The position numbers and the translations under genes were made by a program. Below the pieces are notes generated by a model. It was not told where the DNA came from. It searched no databases and worked only from the letters and a program-made list of their open reading frames with translations. 10,353 nucleotides of DNA from Tannerella sp. (GTDB lineage: Bacteria; Bacteroidota; Bacteroidia; Bacteroidales; Tannerellaceae). Positions 6,735-10,353 of this stretch are shown one piece after another. Location of the stretch: NCBI GenBank assembly GCA_031261145.1, contig JAISJX010000419.1, forward strand, positions 1-10,353. The letters run 5' to 3'. Numbering within the stretch: the first letter of the stretch is position 1; every line of letters begins with the position of its first letter.

Positions 6735-8126
6735 ATGAAAAAGATTGAAAAAAGACAGTGGGTTAATTTCAGTATTTGGGGAGTTCTATACATCCTGTTT
6801 TGCATTTGGGTGGAGAATCTGTGGCTGCTCATCGGACTGATTGTATTTGTGGATATTTACCTGACGAAGTATATTCCTTGGGGGGCATGGAAAAAATCTA
6901 AAAACAAAAGAACGACCGATTTCCTTGAATGGGTGGACGATATTCTGTTTGCTTTAGTGGCCGTTTACGTGATCAATTTGTTTCTCTTTCAGAACTATCA
7001 GATTCCCAGTTCTTCGTTAGAGAAATCTTTGTTGGTAGGCGATTATCTGTTTGTGAGCAAGGCAAGCTATGGGCCACGCATGCCGAACACGCCGTTGTCT
7101 TTTCCGCTGGTACAGAATACGCTTCCGTTCTTGAATTGTAAATCGTATTTTGACTGGCCGGAATGGGGCTATAAACGGTTGAAAGGTTTCGGCAGTGTGA
7201 AACGATATGATATTGTGGTGTTTAACTTCCCGGCAGGCGACACGGTTGCGCTTAAACAACCCAATCCCGATTATTATACGATGGTGGATTCGAATAGCAG
7301 GGAGATAGTCAAAGAGTATTTAGGGCCGATCATTTATCGTCCCGTTGATAAACGTGAAAACTTCGTGAAACGTTGTATCGGAATGCCGGGCGATTCGTTG
7401 TTGATACGTGATAATCAGGTGTATATTAATGGACAAGCGGCTGAAAATCCCGAAGATATGCAATTGAACTATTACATCGAAACGGATGGTTCGGTCTTTA
7501 CGGAAGATCTATTCCGTAAATTGGAAGTCAGTAAAATAGACCGCGTACTGGCTTCTGCAGATGGAGGTTCTTTTCTGGATTTGCAGGCAGCCGGGTTTAC
7601 GATGAACGAAAATGGACTGTTTAATCCGATTTATCGTTTGCCTCTGACAAAGAAAGCCTTAGCTGTCGTGAAGCAGATGCCGACCGTGAAACAGGTGAAA
7701 GTCGAAAAAGACGACAGCGGATCGTTTACATATCCGATAGGTTATCGTAGCGGTTGGTCGCGAGATAATTACGGGCCGTTATGGATTCCGAAAAAAGGGA
7801 TGACCATTGAGCTAAACGAGTGGAATCTGGCGCTCTACGGCCATTGTATCTGCAACTACGAGCATAATCAATTGGAGGTGCAACCGGGTGGAAAAGCGCT
7901 GATTAACGGTCAGCCTGCAAGCAGTTATACGTTTCAGTATGACTATTATTTTATGATGGGCGACAACCGTCATAAAAGCTCCGACAGCCGTTCGTGGGGC
8001 TTTGTGCCTGAAGACCATATTGTTGGGAAACCGATTCTGATTTGGCTTTCGATTGATAAAGATTATAATTTATTCAATGGCGGTCTCCGTTGGAAACGTA
8101 TGTTTCGGATGGTGCACTCCGATTGA
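6735..8126 (+). CDS. lepB: Signal peptidase I (long Bacteroidales type)
   Basis: 463 residues, S26 family. It cleaves signal peptides from exported proteins at the outer face of the inner membrane. Hydrophobic segments at ~11-44 (probably two passes) and ~68-86 anchor it. The nucleophile box is QIPSSSLEKSLLVGD with Ser94 at the position of E. coli Ser90. The Lys box is FVKRCIGMPGD with Lys212 as general base. The final box MGDNRHKSSDSRSWGFVP (408-425) is complete, with Ser415, Asp417 and Arg419 in the E. coli Ser278/Asp280/Arg282 positions. It is longer than E. coli LepB (324 residues) because roughly 190 residues separate the Lys box from the GDNR box. By motif content it is the active enzyme of the pair; a paralogue follows after 22 bases. 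Confidence 0.95.
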   Translation: MKKIEKRQWVNFSIWGVLYILFCIWVENLWLLIGLIVFVDIYLTKYIPWGAWKKSKNKRTTDFLEWVDDILFALVAVYVINLFLFQNYQIPSSSLEKSLLVGDYLFVSKASYGPRMPNTPLSFPLVQNTLPFLNCKSYFDWPEWGYKRLKGFGSVKRYDIVVFNFPAGDTVALKQPNPDYYTMVDSNSREIVKEYLGPIIYRPVDKRENFVKRCIGMPGDSLLIRDNQVYINGQAAENPEDMQLNYYIETDGSVFTEDLFRKLEVSKIDRVLASADGGSFLDLQAAGFTMNENGLFNPIYRLPLTKKALAVVKQMPTVKQVKVEKDDSGSFTYPIGYRSGWSRDNYGPLWIPKKGMTIELNEWNLALYGHCICNYEHNQLEVQPGGKALINGQPASSYTFQYDYYFMMGDNRHKSSDSRSWGFVPEDHIVGKPILIWLSIDKDYNLFNGGLRWKRMFRMVHSD

Positions 8127-8148
8127 AAACCGGTAAAAAAGAAGCGGA

Positions 8149-8991
8149 ATGAAATCTCTGTTGCGATACGTGGTAGGTATTCTATTGATAATCCTGATTG
8201 TAACAGGGATACGAATGTTTTGCGCCGGTTCGTATCGTATTTCGACCGCTTCCATGAATGACGCCCTGCAAAAAGGTGATTTTGTGCTGGTAAACAAGAT
8301 TACGGGAAAGATGAATCCGGGGCGGAACCGGATCGTCCTGTTTAAGAGTCCCCTTCAAAAAGATGCGCCGGAGCCTCCCACCTTTCTCAGCCGATGTGTG
8401 GGGATGCCCGGCGATACGGTGCAAATCACGGAGGACGGCTATTGCATAAACGGACGGCTGTTGAAGGATGCTCCCGCGCCTGAAAACCTGTTTCGTATCC
8501 GAAAAGACATCAAAGAGCCGCTGCTGGAAACCTTGCACGATTTGCAGATTCCTTACCGGGACATCGCGGAAGATTCCCTGTGCCTGACGATTCGCTTGAC
8601 ATTGAAAGAAGAAAGGCTGATCCGGGAGAATCTGCCGCAAATTGTGAAAATCGAACGGGTTCGGGAAGATACAGGGAATTATACATTTGCAATCCCCACC
8701 ACAGGGAAGCCGTACAAAATGGATTCGGCAAACCTGATTATCTATCGGGAAGCTATCCTGCGGGAAGTAGGGGAAAAGGGCCTGATTCGTGACGGAAAAC
8801 TGCTTATTGACGGGAAAGAAATACCGGCCTATTCTTTCCGGCAGGATTATTACTGGATGCTGTCCGATAACGCAGACGATGCCATTGATTCCCGCCACTT
8901 GGGATTGATTCCTTCGCGTTCGATTATTGGGAATGTGTGGTTTTGTTGGTACAGTAAAGACAAAGCGCGTTTATTCAAGCAAATGAATTGA
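8149..8991 (+). CDS. Signal peptidase I-like paralogue lacking the catalytic lysine
   Basis: 280 residues with one N-terminal membrane segment (~7-25). It aligns with the upstream LepB: YRISTASMNDAL (29-40) carries Ser35 at the nucleophile position; FLSRCVGMPGD (79-89) is the Lys box, but Ser81 stands where the general-base Lys should be (codon AGC at 8389-8391). The last box reads LSDNADDAIDSRHLG (238-252): E. coli positions Gly272, Arg275 and Ser278 become Ser239, Ala242 and Ala245, while Asp280, Ser281 and Arg282 are kept as Asp247-Ser248-Arg249. It shares with LepB an extra region between the boxes (EDTGNYTFAIP here, KDDSGSFTYPIG there), so the two probably arose by tandem duplication. 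It may be a catalytically dead partner or regulator of LepB, or use a different mechanism. Its stop codon overlaps the next start. Confidence 0.88.
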   Translation: MKSLLRYVVGILLIILIVTGIRMFCAGSYRISTASMNDALQKGDFVLVNKITGKMNPGRNRIVLFKSPLQKDAPEPPTFLSRCVGMPGDTVQITEDGYCINGRLLKDAPAPENLFRIRKDIKEPLLETLHDLQIPYRDIAEDSLCLTIRLTLKEERLIRENLPQIVKIERVREDTGNYTFAIPTTGKPYKMDSANLIIYREAILREVGEKGLIRDGKLLIDGKEIPAYSFRQDYYWMLSDNADDAIDSRHLGLIPSRSIIGNVWFCWYSKDKARLFKQMN

Positions 8992-9611
8992 TGGCAACGG
9001 TCTATCTGTCTTCGGCTTATCTGGCTCCCGTGCAATATTATTGCAAGCTGTTTTCGTTTGAATCGGCTGTGATTGAGGCGGCTGAGAACTATCAGAAACA
9101 GAGCTATCGAAATCGTTGTGTGATAGCTGTATCTAATGGCGTTCAGACGCTTACCGTTCCCGTGGAAAAACCGCAAACGGAGAAATACCCGACCAAAGAG
9201 ATGCGTATCTCGGAGCATGGCCATTGGCGTCATATCCATTGGAATGCGCTTGTGTCGGCGTATGGCATGAGTCCTTTTTTTGAGTACTACGAGGATGATT
9301 TCGCACCCTTTTACGAACAGAAATTCGAGTTCCTGTTTGATTTCAATCAGGCTTTGCAGGAGCTGATTTGCAACTTGTTGGATATTCATCCCAAGCTAAG
9401 CGTTTCATCCTGTTATGAAGTCGCCGTTCCGAACGATTTCAGGAATAACATTCATCCGCGACACGCGGAAGCCGACGACACATTCCACCCACATCCTTAT
9501 TATCAGGTCTTTCGGGAGAAATATGGGTTTATTCCAAACCTGAGTATTGTGGATTTGCTTTTCAATATGGGGCCGGAAGCCGTTTTGACGCTGAGAGAAT
9601 GTACTAATTGA
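8991..9611 (+). CDS. WbqC family protein
   Basis: 206 residues from the ATG at 8991. This ATG shares a base with the TGA of the preceding gene (TGATG), indicating translational coupling; a TTG one codon earlier is less likely. Family features are APVQYY (12-17), QSYRNRCVIA..NG.Q.LTVPVEK (37-60), HWRHIHWNAL (78-87), SPFFEYYEDDFAPFY (94-108), HPHPYYQVF (166-174) and a closing FIPNLSIVDLLFNMGPE (180-196). The family is named from O-antigen clusters and is linked to surface polysaccharide synthesis, but its reaction is not established. It has no signal peptide, so is probably cytoplasmic. It seems to be the last gene of the dapB cluster. Confidence 0.92.
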   Translation: MATVYLSSAYLAPVQYYCKLFSFESAVIEAAENYQKQSYRNRCVIAVSNGVQTLTVPVEKPQTEKYPTKEMRISEHGHWRHIHWNALVSAYGMSPFFEYYEDDFAPFYEQKFEFLFDFNQALQELICNLLDIHPKLSVSSCYEVAVPNDFRNNIHPRHAEADDTFHPHPYYQVFREKYGFIPNLSIVDLLFNMGPEAVLTLRECTN

Positions 9612-9628
9612 GAATTGAGAATTGAGAA
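9608..9628. repeat. Three tandem heptamers TTGAGAA
   Basis: TTGAGAA occurs three times in perfect tandem, and the first unit overlaps the WbqC stop codon (TGA 9609-9611). This is the same 7-nt period as the blocks at 1540-1574, 1602-1636 and 1658-1699, with a different sequence. Confidence 0.85.
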
Positions 9629-9642
9629 TGTTTGCCTCTATT

Positions 9643-9669
9643 TACTTACTGTACTTTTTACAGTAAGTA
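9643..9669. repeat. 11-bp inverted repeat between convergent genes
   Basis: TACTTACTGTA (9643-9653) and TACAGTAAGTA (9659-9669) are exact reverse complements with a 5-base loop (CTTTT). The hairpin lies 32 bases past the WbqC stop codon. It could be a weak terminator, but it is A/T-rich and no clear U tract follows. A third copy of the right arm lies at 9736-9746. Confidence 0.7.
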
Positions 9670-9735
9670 TTCGTTAAATTGTTTTATAAAATATAATAAC
9701 ATTCTTATTATTAAGAAATTACTTTATGTATAAAA

Positions 9736-9746
9736 TACAGTAAGTA
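9736..9746. repeat. Additional copy of the hairpin arm TACAGTAAGTA
   Basis: The sequence TACAGTAAGTATT (9736-9748) repeats 9659-9671 exactly for 13 bases, in direct orientation, 77 bases downstream of it. The DNA between the copies is very A/T-rich (9671-9735) with no gene. Confidence 0.65.
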
Positions 9747-9802
9747 TTTACAAAAAAGATTCCTATTCATCAATACAGGGGCTGTTTCATACGTATTTTA
9801 GC

Positions 9803-9840
9803 ACGCAGATTACGCAGATAGTAAAGATGAACGCAGATTA
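9803..9840. repeat. ACGCAGATTA intergenic repeats
   Basis: ACGCAGATTA occurs at 9803-9812 and 9831-9840, and ACGCAGATA at 9812-9820. On the minus strand this reads as repeated TAATCTGCGT units just downstream of the partial gene ending at 9872. Similar short repeats occur between genes in Bacteroidota genomes, to my recollection; their role is unknown. Confidence 0.7.
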
Positions 9841-9871
9841 TTATAAATCTTCATAAAATCATGTTTCAAGA

Positions 9872-10353
9872 CTACTCAAACCAGACTTCTTTCGATTCGT
9901 TAGCCGCTAAATGCACGACTTGCACATTTCCTTTATTTAGCTGAAAAAGTGTACTTTGCGCTTGTTTGCCTGATTCGGAAAACACTTTTACATCGGCAGG
10001 AAAAGGAGTCGGATTACTTAGGCGCAAACGAATTCCTTTCTTGTTTGTTTCGAGTAAATCGGCTTGGATATTGTCCAAGACGGCATAAAACCCTTGGTCG
10101 GGCTGGATATACAAACCCGGAAGTTGCGTTACGGTGAGCATACCTGCCGTTTCGCACCAGACAGATCGTCCGAAAATATTGCCGCCCACATTCTTTTTTC
10201 CTTCCCAATCGCTCAGATTGACCCGTTCGCACATACCGCCGGAAGGCAAGCCGCCGATGGGGCGGTCTGTCCGACTGATGTATTGTGGCAAACCATGTGC
10301 AATGTCGGTAAGTAATTCGATGGCGCGCCGGTCGCCGGTCGCCCGGAAGTATT
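9872..10353 (-). CDS. C-terminal part of an unidentified large protein
   Basis: The frame is open from the right edge to a TAG at 9872-9874, giving 160 residues of C-terminus; the true start lies outside the window. The first residues (YFRATGDRRAIELLTDIAHGLPQ) look like a helix of an alpha/alpha-barrel. The middle has NLSDWEGKKNVGGNIFG and SVWCETAGMLTVTQLPGLYIQP. The last ~70 residues look like a small beta-sandwich (GFYAVLDNIQADLL, IRLRLSNPTPFPADVKVFSE, NVQVVHLAANESKEVWFE). This arrangement is seen in polysaccharide-active alpha/alpha-barrel proteins of Bacteroidota, but I cannot assign a family. It converges with wbqC. An internal TTG at 10291 is not a credible start because the homologous-looking helix continues upstream of it. 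Confidence 0.75.
   Translation of the reverse strand, partial: YFRATGDRRAIELLTDIAHGLPQYISRTDRPIGGLPSGGMCERVNLSDWEGKKNVGGNIFGRSVWCETAGMLTVTQLPGLYIQPDQGFYAVLDNIQADLLETNKKGIRLRLSNPTPFPADVKVFSESGKQAQSTLFQLNKGNVQVVHLAANESKEVWFE

Noticed and set aside
8388..8392. Possible sequencing error behind the missing Lys in the LepB-like protein
   Set aside because: Changing AGC (Ser) to a Lys codon needs two substitutions, and the partner positions in the last box are also altered, so a single base error is unlikely.
8182..8898. Minus-strand open frame of 238 codons opposite the LepB-like gene
   Set aside because: Antisense to a gene with clear S26 motifs; its product is low in recognisable structure and has no promoter or operon context.
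8850..9389. Minus-strand open frame of 179 codons
   Set aside because: It runs antisense across the LepB-like/WbqC junction, both of which are well supported on the plus strand.
9777..9792. GGGGCTGTTTCAT, resembling the end of some insertion sequences
   Set aside because: No matching inverted end, target duplication or transposase fragment is present in the window.
9803..9840. Possible CRISPR array
   Set aside because: The repeats are only 9-10 bases, spacing is irregular, and no cas gene is present.

Overview
The window looks like a chromosomal segment from a member of the Bacteroidales (Bacteroidota), probably near Parabacteroides/Tannerella. This rests on the set of protein families (DUF2851, DUF3108, a large Ig-like lipoprotein, a long LepB next to a second LepB-like protein, WbqC) and on several intergenic matches to the Bacteroidota -7 promoter box TAnnTTTG. 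The genus is an inference; no rRNA or marker gene is present to fix it.

Layout. Positions 1-1496 (minus) hold most of an exported heparinase II/III-family protein, cut by the window's left edge. Positions 1497-1703 are gene-free and unusually repetitive, with three blocks of 7-nt tandem repeats and a 16-bp perfect inverted repeat. Positions 1704-4470 (minus) hold a two-gene unit: a large lipoprotein with Ig-like domains, followed by a DUF3108 protein. Positions 4569-5843 (minus) hold a DUF2851 protein. A short intergenic region with promoter-like boxes on both strands separates this from the plus-strand cluster dapB - lepB - lepB-like - wbqC (5955-9611), whose gene gaps are 51 bp, 22 bp and a 1-bp overlap. 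Positions 9612-9871 are gene-free, between convergent genes, and carry several short repeats. Positions 9872-10353 (minus) hold the C-terminus of a large protein of unknown function, cut by the right edge.

How the genes fit together. dapB makes tetrahydrodipicolinate, the precursor of lysine and of the diaminopimelate in peptidoglycan. lepB encodes a full signal peptidase I with an intact Ser/Lys dyad. The next gene is a tandem paralogue that keeps the fold motifs but has Ser where the catalytic Lys should be. wbqC is a family linked to surface polysaccharide biosynthesis. The minus-strand genes mostly encode envelope or exported proteins. The common theme is cell envelope and secretion, with polysaccharide breakdown at the left edge.

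No phage, CRISPR, defence island, complete insertion sequence or RNA gene was seen. The observations most worth a second look are the degenerate signal peptidase paralogue and the repeated 7-nt tandem-repeat blocks in the intergenic DNA.
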